Shown: positions 48,816 to 58,186 of the stretch, in pieces | Layout of the letters: each line of letters opens with the position of its first letter | How positions within the stretch are numbered: the first letter of the stretch is position 1 | Assembly (NCBI RefSeq): GCF_030506325.1 | Contig: NZ_CP120683.1 | Span: 3,100,001 to 3,164,000, forward strand | Direction of reading: 5' to 3' | Origin: Tunicatimonas pelagia | GTDB lineage: Bacteria; Bacteroidota; Bacteroidia; Cytophagales; Cyclobacteriaceae | DNA: 64,000 nucleotides | Position numbers and translations under genes: made by a program | Notes under the pieces: model-generated | Seen by the model: only the letters and a program-made list of their open reading frames with translations | What the model was told of the DNA's origin: nothing | Database searches by the model: none

Positions 48816-49745
48816 TCAGTCTTTCTTTAAAGATGAAGTCCTAGCCGTAATAAATTGCTGCAATATGGTATGAATCATCTCCTTTTTTCGGCTGGGACTG
48901 CTTGTTTTGCTACGAAACTGAACAGCTAGTTGTACCTTGTCAGCACTTACGCCCTGCAAACGAACTTTCACTTTAGCGATGTTCGTATGCGAATGAAAAG
49001 GTTGAAGGCTTTCTTTTATTTGGGTTTCCCACTCAGTAATATCTCCTACCGCATCCGGATGAAGTTCAACCGGAACTTCTATCAGCTCACCCTTCTGCTG
49101 ATTGTAGTTAATTACATCGGCTGCAAATACCGTATTGTTTGGAATGATGATGTGGTTTTCTTCTTCATCTTCCAAATACACATTGCTCAATGTAATGTCT
49201 TTAATCGTTCCTTCGTGGGCACCAATTTTCACCCGGTCGCCCAGTGCTAATTGGTCCGACATCATGTTGATTAATCCATTTACGGTGTTAGAAATGTAGT
49301 CCTTGGTCAACAACACCGTAGCCACGGCTACTAGACTAAACGTACTAAAAAAGTCATTCCACTCTAACTCAAACAATAAAAATCCACCGACCACAATTAC
49401 AGTAATATTGAGCAAGGTAGCGATCCGGTTAATGGCTAGTACAACGTTACTCTCGCGAGAACGCTCACTTCTCTGACGGATGTAAACTGCCACCAGAATG
49501 ATTCGAGCCAGGGAGATCAGCAAGTTAGAAGTCAGAATAAACAGTAAGGCTCGGAAGACCCGGGCTACAGGGACGGCCAAATCTGGATTATTCGCCGTAA
49601 AAAAACTGATCCAATAATCGTAGCGAATATTGGTGTAGATAAGTCCGGCAACCAGCAGCAGCTTCAGCAAGAAGCTAATTCGCTTACGATTTTCTTTCTT
49701 TACTAGCTGGGCTTTTTGTTGACTAACCGCAGATAGCTTATTCAT
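48816..49745 (-). CDS. Small-conductance mechanosensitive channel (MscS) family protein
   Basis: This is a 309-aa membrane protein. Three to four membrane segments (about 25-165) are followed by the MscS beta domain (about 168-225) with LINMMSDQLALGDRVKIG and GTIKDITLSNVYLEDEEENHIIIPNN, then an alpha/beta C-terminal region (to 300) with VEVPVELHPD-like strands. MscS channels open under membrane tension after osmotic downshift. It is upstream of typA on the same strand with a 60-bp gap and probably has its own transcript. Confidence 0.92.
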   Translation of the reverse strand: MNKLSAVSQQKAQLVKKENRKRISFLLKLLLVAGLIYTNIRYDYWISFFTANNPDLAVPVARVFRALLFILTSNLLISLARIILVAVYIRQRSERSRESNVVLAINRIATLLNITVIVVGGFLLFELEWNDFFSTFSLVAVATVLLTKDYISNTVNGLINMMSDQLALGDRVKIGAHEGTIKDITLSNVYLEDEEENHIIIPNNTVFAADVINYNQQKGELIEVPVELHPDAVGDITEWETQIKESLQPFHSHTNIAKVKVRLQGVSADKVQLAVQFRSKTSSPSRKKEMIHTILQQFITARTSSLKKD

Positions 49746-50465
49746 AAGGCATATTTTTCATGTAGTGACAGACGATATACGCACACCCTCCAACAAAGTT
49801 CTCTACGGTATATCTATTATTTATCCCTCATCCAAAACATTTAGGGGGGTGAATATCAGTCTGACGCAATGGTATTACTATAATATTTTGAGGTTGAGAC
49901 GCTTATGACCTTGTTAGGCGAGCACGTATTCCACTTACATGAGGCTTGCTGCGGAGTAGTTGTATGTTTTGTAGCTAACAATCACTTTTGTAAGAAAATT
50001 AGTAATGCCTATTCATCAACCTACAATAGCACTCAGCTTATTTGGTTGTTTAAATGTACGTCAGCCAAGGCTGTCCACTAGCTTTTTGGCAAACTCCGTA
50101 ATCTCGATCATTTTAGTGGGAAAATATTTATTTTTAGCACGTAAAACACGCTATTGTATCAATAGTATAGTAAAATTGGCAGAGTGTAGGTAGAAAAACA
50201 AATTATTCTGCTTATCGTAACTTTACCAAGACAAAATGCTAACTCAGCAGTATCGCTGATTAATGTGTATATTCACCGTAAGGGTGATAGAGCACCGCAA
50301 CCGCGTTTTTTCTGCCACCCAATAAAGTCGCTGTTCGTTAAGGTTGTACGTTTTAATTGCGAGCGTTTTTAATTGATTTATTACATCGATAAGGCTGCGC
50401 CCAATGCGCCTAATCTCTTGGTTCAGCCTTGCGTAATTTCACATGACCGATTTAACAGGTAGACC
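49746..50465. other. 720-bp intergenic region between divergent genes
   Basis: No intact gene is supported. Minus-strand positions 50061-50150 hold a 29-codon stretch between stops (including KNKYFPTKMIEITEFAKKLV) that looks coding-like but has no start context or family. The rest is AT-rich with no tRNA- or riboswitch-like fold that I can see. Promoters for the mechanosensitive channel gene and the AsmA-like gene must lie here. Confidence 0.5.
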
Positions 50466-53400
50466 ATGAAGAAGCTATTTATTGTATTAGGGGGATTTTT
50501 TCTATTGCTGCTGGCAGCAGTATTTATTCTACCCATCATATTTAAAGATGATATTCGCAAGATCGTAGATCAGGCTATTGCCGAAAATGTGAATGCCGAA
50601 GTATACTACGCTCCCGAGCAGTTCAAACTTTCTTTAATCAAGAATTTTCCCAATGCTACCGTTTCTCTAGGCGACTTTGGGGTAGTGAACCGAGCGCCTT
50701 TTGCCGGAGACACTCTACTGGCGGTAGATGAGTTTAATATCTCCGTTGATATTATGAGCATTGTCTTTGGCGGTCAGCCTCGCATCAGTGGTATTGTTTT
50801 AAACCAGCCAAACATTCACGTGCAGGTGCTGGAAAACGGCGTAGCGAACTACGACATTGCCATCGCCTCCGAAGACACAACAGTAGTAGAAGAAGATACC
50901 TCTTCGAAGGAAGTGTCGTTTACGGTAGATCACTGGGAGATTAATGAGGCCAATGTGGTGTATGAAGACCTTACGATGCCAATGTATATGGCTATTGAAG
51001 GGATGAATCACGAAGGGAGCGGGGATTTCACCCTGGATGTGTTTGATCTGGAAACGCTCACCGAAGTGAAAAGTCTCACGGTGAATTACGACGGGGTAGA
51101 GTACCTAAGTAACAAAAAACTAATGGCAGACATGACTCTAAACATGAATCTGCCGGAGGGAAGATACACGTTTAAAGAAAACTCCGTAGCCGTCAATGAC
51201 TTCACCCTGGGTTTTGATGGTTTTGTAGCGATGCCCGGCGACGATATTGATATGGACATTACCTTCGCTGCCCAGGATAATACGTTCAAAAGCTTACTTT
51301 CGCTCGTGCCCGGCGTGTATATGGAAGGCTTTGAGCAGGTGAAAACCGAAGGGGAACTAGACTTTAACGGTTTTGTAAAGGGTATTTTCAACGAGGAATC
51401 TATGCCGACCTTTCAGGTGAAACTACTCACCCAAGACGCCATGTTTCAGTACCCTGATCTGCCTACAGCGGTTACCGATATTGATGTAGATCTGCTGATT
51501 GATAATGCCGATGGAAACCTCGATAACACGGTAGTTAATCTTAAATCATTCCACGCCGACCTGGGAAGTAATCCGCTAGATGCTCGCTTCTTACTGAAAG
51601 GGTTAGCCAGCTATACCATTGATACCGAGGTATCAGCTAAGCTCAACTTAAGTGAACTGAACCAGATGTTCCCGATAGATAGCTTGGAGATGCGTGGTAT
51701 CTACAACGTTAACTTGGTAGCTAACGGTACTTACGATAGCGTGAGTAACCAGATTCCCCAGATTGATATGGCTATGAGTATGCAAGATGGCTACATCAAA
51801 CAGGCGGAGTATCCACCCCTAGAAAATATCAGCTTCACCTCTACTGTAAAAAACGAAAGTGGCCAGTTAGCTCAAACCGACGTTCAGGTCAACGATTTTG
51901 ACATGACCTTAGCGGGAGAGCCTTTCCAAGCCAATTTATTTCTCACCAACTTAGATGATTACACCTGGGACTTAACTGCCAATGGTACGGTAGATTTAAC
52001 TAAAGTTACCCAATTGTACCCGATGGATGGGATGAACTTAGCCGGAATTATCACTGCCAATGTTCAATCAAAAGGAAAATTATCTGACGTGGAAGCCGAA
52101 CGTTACGCCCAGTTGAAAACCAGCGGCTCGGCCACCATTAAAAATTTTAACTATACTGCCAAGGATTTTCCTCAAGGCTTTACTATTGCCAATGCTGAGG
52201 CTACGTTCAATCCCGAGCGGGTTACGCTAGCGAGCTTTGAAGGTGCGGCGGGCCGAAGCGATATGCGGATGAACGGCTACTTGGCAAACTATTTAGGCTA
52301 CGCGCTTACCGAAGGTGAAGTGCTACGGGGTCAGCTAGATTTTAAATCAGGCAAACTAGATTTAAACGAATGGATGACTGACGAGGAAGTGGAGGTATCC
52401 GAAGACACTACCGAAGTTGCAATGGAAGTGGTAGAAGTACCTAAAAATCTGGACTTAGTGCTTAATTCTAGTGTGGCGGAGGTGCTGTACGACAATATGA
52501 CTTTACAAAGCCTTGACGGAAAAATCACCGTTCGCGATGGTGTAGTCCGCATGAATAATCTGAACTTTAATTCGCTCGGCGGGCAGTTTGCCATGAATGG
52601 CTCCTACAACACCCAAGACATAGCACGTCCTTCATTTGATTTTGATCTGAACATCCAGAACGTAGCCATTAGCCGGGCTTACACTACTTTCAATACAATC
52701 CAGACGTTGGCTCCGGTAGCCGAAAAAATGGACGGTGATTTCTCTACCCGGTTTAAAATTGGTGGCTTGCTAGGTTCAGATATGTCGCCCCTGATGAATA
52801 CACTGGATGGTAAAGGAATTATCCAGATAGCCGATGCTGCCGTTAAAGATTCTAAGTTGATAGGGGCGATTACTACCATTACCAAGCTTAGTAATACCGA
52901 CAATGTATCGCTGAAGGATGTAGACATTCGAGCCGAGGTGCGTAGTGGCCGAGTGTACGTTGAGCCATTTGATGTGAACATTGGTAATTTTAAAACCGTG
53001 ATTGCCGGAAGCAACGGCATTGACGGTAGCATTGATTACTTAATGAAGATGAACGTTCCTGCCGGAACAGTCGGCACAGCGGTAAATAGTGCTATTGCCA
53101 AATTCGCTGGTAGCGACGAAACTATTTCCTCCAACATCATCCTCAACCTAAAAGTTACCGGAAATTACGAAGATCCCAAGGTACGTCTAGCCGGAACCGA
53201 AGCCGGAGGTGGCGGAAAATCTAGCGTTCAGGCCGCCGCCAAAGCCAAAGTAGAGGAACAGGCTCAGGAATTGAAAGAAGAAATAGCCCAACAGAAGAAG
53301 GAAGCGGAGGACGAAGTGCGTCGTAAAGCTGAGCAAGCTAAAAAAGAAGCAGAAGAGGCTCGCCGTCGAGCCGAACAGAAAGCCAAGGAAGAAGCCGAAC

Positions 53401-53498
53401 GTGCCAAACAAAAAGCGGAAGAGGAGGCGAAAAAAGCAACCGAGGAAGTGAAAGAAGAAGCTAAGAAGAAGCTAAAAAAACTTTTCCCGCCTCGTTAG
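50466..53498 (+). CDS. AsmA family envelope protein with long C-terminal coiled coil
   Basis: This 1010-aa protein has an N-terminal membrane segment (about 5-24) and a large beta-rich periplasmic region of AsmA type: the opening IRKIVDQAIAENVNAEVYYAP, repeated sheets through 900, and the AsmA C-terminal block around GDFSTRFKIGGLLGSDMSPLMNTLDGKG and the following NVPAGTVGTAVN. AsmA-like proteins are thought to form grooves that move phospholipid between membranes. The last 80 residues are an unusual Lys/Glu/Ala-rich helix (KEAEEARRRAEQKAKEEAER type). A terminator follows at 53536. Confidence 0.9.
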   Translation: MKKLFIVLGGFFLLLLAAVFILPIIFKDDIRKIVDQAIAENVNAEVYYAPEQFKLSLIKNFPNATVSLGDFGVVNRAPFAGDTLLAVDEFNISVDIMSIVFGGQPRISGIVLNQPNIHVQVLENGVANYDIAIASEDTTVVEEDTSSKEVSFTVDHWEINEANVVYEDLTMPMYMAIEGMNHEGSGDFTLDVFDLETLTEVKSLTVNYDGVEYLSNKKLMADMTLNMNLPEGRYTFKENSVAVNDFTLGFDGFVAMPGDDIDMDITFAAQDNTFKSLLSLVPGVYMEGFEQVKTEGELDFNGFVKGIFNEESMPTFQVKLLTQDAMFQYPDLPTAVTDIDVDLLIDNADGNLDNTVVNLKSFHADLGSNPLDARFLLKGLASYTIDTEVSAKLNLSELNQMFPIDSLEMRGIYNVNLVANGTYDSVSNQIPQIDMAMSMQDGYIKQAEYPPLENISFTSTVKNESGQLAQTDVQVNDFDMTLAGEPFQANLFLTNLDDYTWDLTANGTVDLTKVTQLYPMDGMNLAGIITANVQSKGKLSDVEAERYAQLKTSGSATIKNFNYTAKDFPQGFTIANAEATFNPERVTLASFEGAAGRSDMRMNGYLANYLGYALTEGEVLRGQLDFKSGKLDLNEWMTDEEVEVSEDTTEVAMEVVEVPKNLDLVLNSSVAEVLYDNMTLQSLDGKITVRDGVVRMNNLNFNSLGGQFAMNGSYNTQDIARPSFDFDLNIQNVAISRAYTTFNTIQTLAPVAEKMDGDFSTRFKIGGLLGSDMSPLMNTLDGKGIIQIADAAVKDSKLIGAITTITKLSNTDNVSLKDVDIRAEVRSGRVYVEPFDVNIGNFKTVIAGSNGIDGSIDYLMKMNVPAGTVGTAVNSAIAKFAGSDETISSNIILNLKVTGNYEDPKVRLAGTEAGGGGKSSVQAAAKAKVEEQAQELKEEIAQQKKEAEDEVRRKAEQAKKEAEEARRRAEQKAKEEAERAKQKAEEEAKKATEEVKEEAKKKLKKLFPPR

Positions 53499-53535
53499 AA
53501 GAAAATTTTCTAGCAGCATTGTATACTTATTCAAG

Positions 53536-53571
53536 AGGCTCACAATCCAGTATGGTGAGCCTTTTTCTTTT
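53536..53571 (+). terminator. Rho-independent terminator
   Basis: AGGCTCAC at 53536-53543 pairs with GTGAGCCT at 53555-53562, followed by TTTTCTTTT. It closes the AsmA-like gene. Confidence 0.85.
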
Positions 53572-53623
53572 GCCCAGGAGCTAAAATGCCGTATATTCAA
53601 CTTTTCAAATACACATCTATCCT

Positions 53624-54670
53624 ATGAAAACCATACTTACCTTCGTTGCCATAATTTTTTGCACTATGTCCGCATCTGCCCAACAGTCTAAAGTCGCCAT
53701 TGCTATTCACGGCGGGGCGGGAACCATTCTGCGGGAAAATATGACTAAAGAACGAGAGGCTGAATATCGGGCTAAACTGGATGAAGCCCTTAAAGCGGGA
53801 TACGAAATACTGGAAGCCGGAGGTACCAGTCTGGATGCTGTAGTCGCTGCTATTCAAATTATGGAGGAATCGCCACTATTTAATGCCGGAAAAGGTGCTG
53901 TGTTCACTAACGATGGCAAGAATGAGTTAGATGCGGCTATTATGGATGGTAAAACCCGTAACGCGGGAACGGTAGCCGGAATTTCTACCGTGAAAAGCCC
54001 AGTAGCCGCCGCCCGACTGGTGATGGAAAACTCTCCCCACGTGATGATGATTGGTGCTGGTGCCGAGCAGTTTGCCCGAGAACAGGGTTTAGAAACCGTT
54101 GATCCTTCCTACTTCTACACCGACCGTCGCTTCGAGCAGTTGGAAAAGATTCGCAATACTGAAAACTCTCAGTTAGACCACGATGGCGACGAGAAATCTG
54201 AAGATAAAAAGCAAGGATATTTAGATAAGCACTTTCCCGATCGCAAATTCGGAACGGTAGGGGCGGTTGCTTTGGATCAGGACGGAAACATTGCCGCGGC
54301 TACTTCTACCGGAGGTATGACGAATAAGCGCTACGGCCGAGTGGGTGATGTTCCGATTATTGGTGCGGGAACTTACGCCGATAATGCTACGGCGGCTATT
54401 TCCGCGACTGGGCACGGTGAGTACTTTATCCGCTCGGTAGTCGCTCACGATATTGCGGCCATTATAAAGTACCAGAATAAATCAGTACAAGAAGCAGCCA
54501 ATACCGTAGTGAAAGACAAATTGGTAGAAATGGGCGGTGGCGGTGGCGTGATCGCCATTGACGGTAAGGGAAACATCGCTATGCCATTCAACACCAAAGG
54601 CATGTACCGCGGCTCCATTGATACCGAAGGCAAAGTATACATCGGCATTTACGAAGATGAGCAGCCTTAA
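53624..54670 (+). CDS. Secreted isoaspartyl peptidase/L-asparaginase (Ntn hydrolase)
   Basis: This 348-aa protein has a signal peptide (about 1-20, ending ASAQQ). AIHGGAGTILRENM opens the domain. The self-cleavage site precedes the catalytic threonine in FGTVGAVALDQDGNIAAATSTGG (Gly-Thr bond). Further marks are NAGKGAVFTNDG and ISATGHGEYFIRSVVAHDIA. After maturation the two chains form an alpha-beta-beta-alpha enzyme that cleaves isoaspartyl dipeptides or asparagine in the periplasm. It is transcribed alone. Confidence 0.95.
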   Translation: MKTILTFVAIIFCTMSASAQQSKVAIAIHGGAGTILRENMTKEREAEYRAKLDEALKAGYEILEAGGTSLDAVVAAIQIMEESPLFNAGKGAVFTNDGKNELDAAIMDGKTRNAGTVAGISTVKSPVAAARLVMENSPHVMMIGAGAEQFAREQGLETVDPSYFYTDRRFEQLEKIRNTENSQLDHDGDEKSEDKKQGYLDKHFPDRKFGTVGAVALDQDGNIAAATSTGGMTNKRYGRVGDVPIIGAGTYADNATAAISATGHGEYFIRSVVAHDIAAIIKYQNKSVQEAANTVVKDKLVEMGGGGGVIAIDGKGNIAMPFNTKGMYRGSIDTEGKVYIGIYEDEQP

Positions 54671-54948
54671 TTTTGGTGATTAATGACTAATGATTGATCA
54701 TGAGTGGCAGGTAAAATTTGGCATATCTAGAAGATAAATATCCCTACGTTATACCTTAGAAGCGATTTCCCCAGAATTCGCTGAGCCTTCCAGGCTGGGC
54801 CTCGTCCGGCAAGAATATTCTTCTGTTGTCCCCAAGTTAAACTGTCAGTACATAGAGAGGTTAGAAGCATAGAATGGGAAATGGACAAAAGACAAAAGCT
54901 ATGTTTACGGTCTCCTGACTCCGGTTTTCCAGTCTCCGCTATACAGAG

Positions 54949-55284
54949 CTAACGCAACTTCTCATTCTGCTGGTGGCGGTCACTATCGCGCTGGGTTTTC
55001 TTCGCCATATTTTTCTGGAAGACTTCGGTGAGGTTTACTCCGGTTTGGTTGGCAATGCAGGTTAGTACCCACAGTACATCAGCTAATTCATCGGCCAGTT
55101 CTTTTCCTTCGTCTGATTTTTTAAACGATTGTTCGCCGTATTTTCGGGACATCAAGCGGGCGACTTCGCCTACTTCTTCGGTGAGAATAGCCATGTTGGT
55201 CAATTCACTGAAGTAACGTACTCCAGTGGTGTTAATCCACTCATCTACTTGTTGCTGCACTTCGGCTAGAGTTATGTCTTTCAT
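54949..55284 (-). CDS. MazG-like nucleotide pyrophosphohydrolase
   Basis: This 111-aa all-helical enzyme has the MazG metal site: TEEVGEVARLMSRKYGEQ carries the first EExxE group and ELADELADVLWVLTCIANQT the second ExxxD. It would split nucleoside triphosphates to monophosphates, perhaps to clean up non-standard nucleotides. It is a single-domain type shorter than E. coli MazG. It stands 107 bp downstream of dtd on the same strand. Confidence 0.92.
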   Translation of the reverse strand: MKDITLAEVQQQVDEWINTTGVRYFSELTNMAILTEEVGEVARLMSRKYGEQSFKKSDEGKELADELADVLWVLTCIANQTGVNLTEVFQKNMAKKTQRDSDRHQQNEKLR

Positions 55285-55391
55285 TGTTAATATATTTTAA
55301 CTCTTCAAATTACTAATCTGTCTGCAAAGGCTAACGAAGGTCGTTCACAACTCTCCATCTTGCTAACCATAAACCTCCCGTCCATTCTGAT

Positions 55392-55844
55392 CTACTTTTT
55401 GTCTTTCGTGTCAATGATTATGGTAACTGGACCATCATTGAATAATTGCACTTTCATGTCGGCACCAAACTCGCCAGTTTGTACGGGCTTTTCTAACAGA
55501 TCATTAGTTGCCTTTATAAACTTTTCGTACAGCGGAATGGCCGTATCAGGTTTAGCCGCTTTGATATAAGAGGGACGGTTACCCTTTTTGGTGCTGGCGT
55601 GAAGAGTAAACTGACTAACAACTAGCATTTCACCGCTTACATCCACCAGACTACGATTCATTACCCCCGATTCATCGCTAAAAATACGCAGGTTAGCAAT
55701 CTTCCGGCTTAACCAATCAATATCTTCTTGACTGTCCGCCTCCTCAATTCCTAGCAACACCAGCAGTCCAATATCAATTTTCCCACTTATACGTCCGTCA
55801 ATAGTTACTGAGGCTTCGCTTACTCTTTGAATAACGGCAATCAT
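55392..55844 (-). CDS. dtd: D-aminoacyl-tRNA deacylase
   Basis: This 150-aa enzyme removes D-amino acids wrongly charged on tRNA. MIAVIQRVSEASVTIDG is the usual opening; SQFTLHAST holds the active-site threonine region, and TGEFGADMKVQLFNDGPVTIIID is the C-terminal cross-subunit motif with the Gly-Pro pair in NDGPVT. Length is exact for Dtd. It overlaps the upstream NAD(P)-binding gene by 4 bp. Confidence 0.97.
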   Translation of the reverse strand: MIAVIQRVSEASVTIDGRISGKIDIGLLVLLGIEEADSQEDIDWLSRKIANLRIFSDESGVMNRSLVDVSGEMLVVSQFTLHASTKKGNRPSYIKAAKPDTAIPLYEKFIKATNDLLEKPVQTGEFGADMKVQLFNDGPVTIIIDTKDKK

Positions 55845-56521
55845 GATTCGCTGGCTTCGTAATCAGCCAATACTTGAATTTTGTCAGATTCAAAAATATA
55901 GCGTCCCTCCAGCTCCTTCTTGGCCATACGGTACATAGCACTGGCTACGTCTTTTCCTTCAATAGGTCGGTATTTTCCTAACGCTCCGATCATCAGGGGT
56001 GAGATGCTACCCATCACAATCTGAGCTACTTTTTCTCCGGTTCGCTGCTCGTCGCGCTCACCCATTAGCAGTGATGGGCGAAACACGTGAAAGGCAGAAA
56101 ATTTCAGTTTGATGATTGCCTGCTCAGTTTCTCCTTTTACCTGATTATAAAAAATCGCCGATTTAGCATCCGCTCCCATAGCCGATACTAACAGGTACTG
56201 CTGCGCTCCCTTTTGGCGAGTAATTTCAGCTATTTTCAGCGGATAATCATAATCTACCTCCCGGAAGGCTTCTTTCGATCCGGCCTTTTTCATAGTGGTA
56301 CCCAGGCAACAGAATACGTCAGTTACTGTATCTGGTATATCATCATCCGACAGTTTACTGTAATCGGTAATTATCGTCGTTACCCGCTTGCTAGAAGTTT
56401 CAACTTTACGACGACTCAGTATCGAAATTTTCTGGTAATGCCGTCCGCGAATTAGTAGTTGGAGTAATTCATTGCCAATTAGGCCGGTGGCCCCGGCGAT
56501 AAGTGCGTGTTTTTGGCTCAT
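55841..56521 (-). CDS. NAD(P)-binding atypical SDR protein (HTATIP2-like)
   Basis: This 226-aa protein is a Rossmann-fold atypical SDR. The cofactor loop GATGLIGNELLQLLI is at 10-24, TDVFCCLGTTMKKAGSKEAF follows in the middle, and YLLVSAMGADAKSAIFYNQV includes the SAMGA and YNxVK segments typical of HTATIP2/YwnB-type proteins, with PSLLMGERDEQR after. The substrate is unknown. It overlaps dtd by 4 bp and the YdjM-like gene by 4 bp, so these three genes form one transcript. Confidence 0.85.
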   Translation of the reverse strand: MSQKHALIAGATGLIGNELLQLLIRGRHYQKISILSRRKVETSSKRVTTIITDYSKLSDDDIPDTVTDVFCCLGTTMKKAGSKEAFREVDYDYPLKIAEITRQKGAQQYLLVSAMGADAKSAIFYNQVKGETEQAIIKLKFSAFHVFRPSLLMGERDEQRTGEKVAQIVMGSISPLMIGALGKYRPIEGKDVASAMYRMAKKELEGRYIFESDKIQVLADYEASES

Positions 56522-57546
56522 GGTGTAGTTCCTAAAGTACGTTGAAAAAATCGCTGCAAGTCGGATGTAGTTGGTTGAACGGCCCGGTCTTGCTGCTGAA
56601 TTAGAACAGTATCGTTTTCTTTATATACTCGATACGAAAAAATGTAGTCTTTCGTTAAATCAAACCATCCGGTGGTAATTCCGAATCGGAGATCGGAAAA
56701 TTGTACACCTTCATTCAGCGGTTGCACCGCGTAAAACCCTTCGGTAAAATTGATTAAACCGTCTAATTCCTTCTTAGCTTCAGATGATTGTAAGTAGGGT
56801 TGCAGTAACTCCGCTTGCCGGGGAATGGATTTAAATTGTATAGTACGGTCATCGTCTAACAGCGAATAGTAACCAACCTGATACTGATCTTTCTCCTTCA
56901 CGATTACTGACCATAACACACTATTGAAGAACGTAGGCGAAGTCAGGAATTTCCCGTAGGTGGATTGTTCGGTCAGATTTTCTCGCACCACTTGCTGAAC
57001 GTGCAGTTTGACAATAACGGTTAGCACCAGATAAGAAGAACTCAGTAGTAACGCCCACCGATTGATTTGCTTTCTGCGTGGTGAATTTCGAGACAGAAAT
57101 AGTATCGCCAACGTACCGATAAGCATCGGCAATGTATACAATGGGTCAATGATAAAAATGGTGCGCCAAGCTACCCGCACATCGCTAAATGGGAAGAATA
57201 GCATGGTGCCGTAGTTGGTGAAAGAATCTAACAAGGTATGGGTAACTAAGGCGAAAAAGAATAGCCAAGACCAGTCTTTCCAGCTGGCTACTGTTTTGCT
57301 GCGGTGCAGCCGCCATACTCCGTAACCAATAATCGGTGCCAGCAACGTGAGCACCAAAAGTGAGTGAGAAAATGTACGGTGGATTAATACTCCCTGCACA
57401 TCGGATAAAAAAGGGTTGAGCAGTACATCCAAATCAGGAATGGTACCACCGATGGCTCCCCACACTACTGCCCGGTTACCAACTTTGCGGCCCAGTACGG
57501 CTTCACCTACCGAAGCTCCTAATACTAGTTGGGTAAGTGAATCCAA
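56518..57546 (-). CDS. YdjM-like membrane-bound metal-dependent hydrolase (DUF457)
   Basis: This 342-aa protein has about four N-terminal membrane helices. MDSLTQLVLGASVGEAVLG is the classic opening, followed by GAIGGTIPDLDVLLNP, LIHRTFSHSLLVL and THTLLDSFTNYGTMLFFPFS, which carry the metal-binding His and Asp residues. The family resembles the LexA-controlled E. coli YdjM. The C-terminal third is soluble. It overlaps the following gene by 4 bp and starts 3 bp after the thioredoxin-like gene. Confidence 0.92.
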   Translation of the reverse strand: MDSLTQLVLGASVGEAVLGRKVGNRAVVWGAIGGTIPDLDVLLNPFLSDVQGVLIHRTFSHSLLVLTLLAPIIGYGVWRLHRSKTVASWKDWSWLFFFALVTHTLLDSFTNYGTMLFFPFSDVRVAWRTIFIIDPLYTLPMLIGTLAILFLSRNSPRRKQINRWALLLSSSYLVLTVIVKLHVQQVVRENLTEQSTYGKFLTSPTFFNSVLWSVIVKEKDQYQVGYYSLLDDDRTIQFKSIPRQAELLQPYLQSSEAKKELDGLINFTEGFYAVQPLNEGVQFSDLRFGITTGWFDLTKDYIFSYRVYKENDTVLIQQQDRAVQPTTSDLQRFFQRTLGTTP

Positions 57547-57549
57547 TCG

Positions 57550-58179
57550 TTACGCGCTGGTTATGGCCAGCCAACTGGCAATTTCTCTCGAGAACTCTTC
57601 CTGAATAGCTTGGGTGCGGTCGCGGGCGTACCACAGTTGTAACTGCTCCGACCATTCGGAGTAATGATCGCGAAACTTATCGCCGTAGCGTTCTTTAAAT
57701 TCGTCGAACAGTTGCTGGGCTGCCTCAGGGCGAGGCCCCCAAGAACCCAATGTTTCTAATTCTTCGTTGAGGCAGATTAGCTTGGGGATGGAACGACCTC
57801 CATTGGTCAGATACGCATCCATCACTTCTGGGTGTTCATCCCGCAGCAGTATGTGAAGCTGGATATTAGGCGACACTTCAGCCATTTGAGCAATTACTGG
57901 AACACTCTGAGCCGCATCACCGCACCAGCCTTCAGTTAGCAATACCCAAACCCAGGATTGATTTACTTTTTCTAGTTGAGCGATCAGTTCTGGCTGTAGC
58001 TTGGTGGTCTTCTCCACCCGGCGCATCCGGCGCACGTTAAGTTCGGTATACTTAACGTATGACTCGCTCTGATTTGGCCCGGTAGTTTTACTTTGATCTA
58101 AAAGATTATCAATAAGTTGGCGATAGGCCGAATACGACATACCTGCCTCCAGATGTTGTGGTTTGATTACGTTTGACAT
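57550..58179 (-). CDS. Thioredoxin-fold protein with a single-cysteine WCGDA motif
   Basis: This is a 209-aa cytoplasmic protein. The start at ATG 58179 avoids overlapping the DUF1232 gene by 40 bp. The thioredoxin-fold centre LLTEGWCGDAAQSVPVIAQM has only one cysteine (Cys86) in place of CxxC, followed by IPKLICLN with the cis-Pro. This is a known bacterial subfamily with no settled function. It lies 7 bp downstream of DUF1232 and 3 bp upstream of the YdjM-like gene, which extends the same-strand operon. Confidence 0.88.
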   Translation of the reverse strand: MSNVIKPQHLEAGMSYSAYRQLIDNLLDQSKTTGPNQSESYVKYTELNVRRMRRVEKTTKLQPELIAQLEKVNQSWVWVLLTEGWCGDAAQSVPVIAQMAEVSPNIQLHILLRDEHPEVMDAYLTNGGRSIPKLICLNEELETLGSWGPRPEAAQQLFDEFKERYGDKFRDHYSEWSEQLQLWYARDRTQAIQEEFSREIASWLAITSA

Positions 58180-58186
58180 GCTATCC

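Noticed and set aside
50005-50193. 62-aa frame in the gap before the AsmA-like gene
   Set aside because: Composition and wording do not look coding; no start signal.
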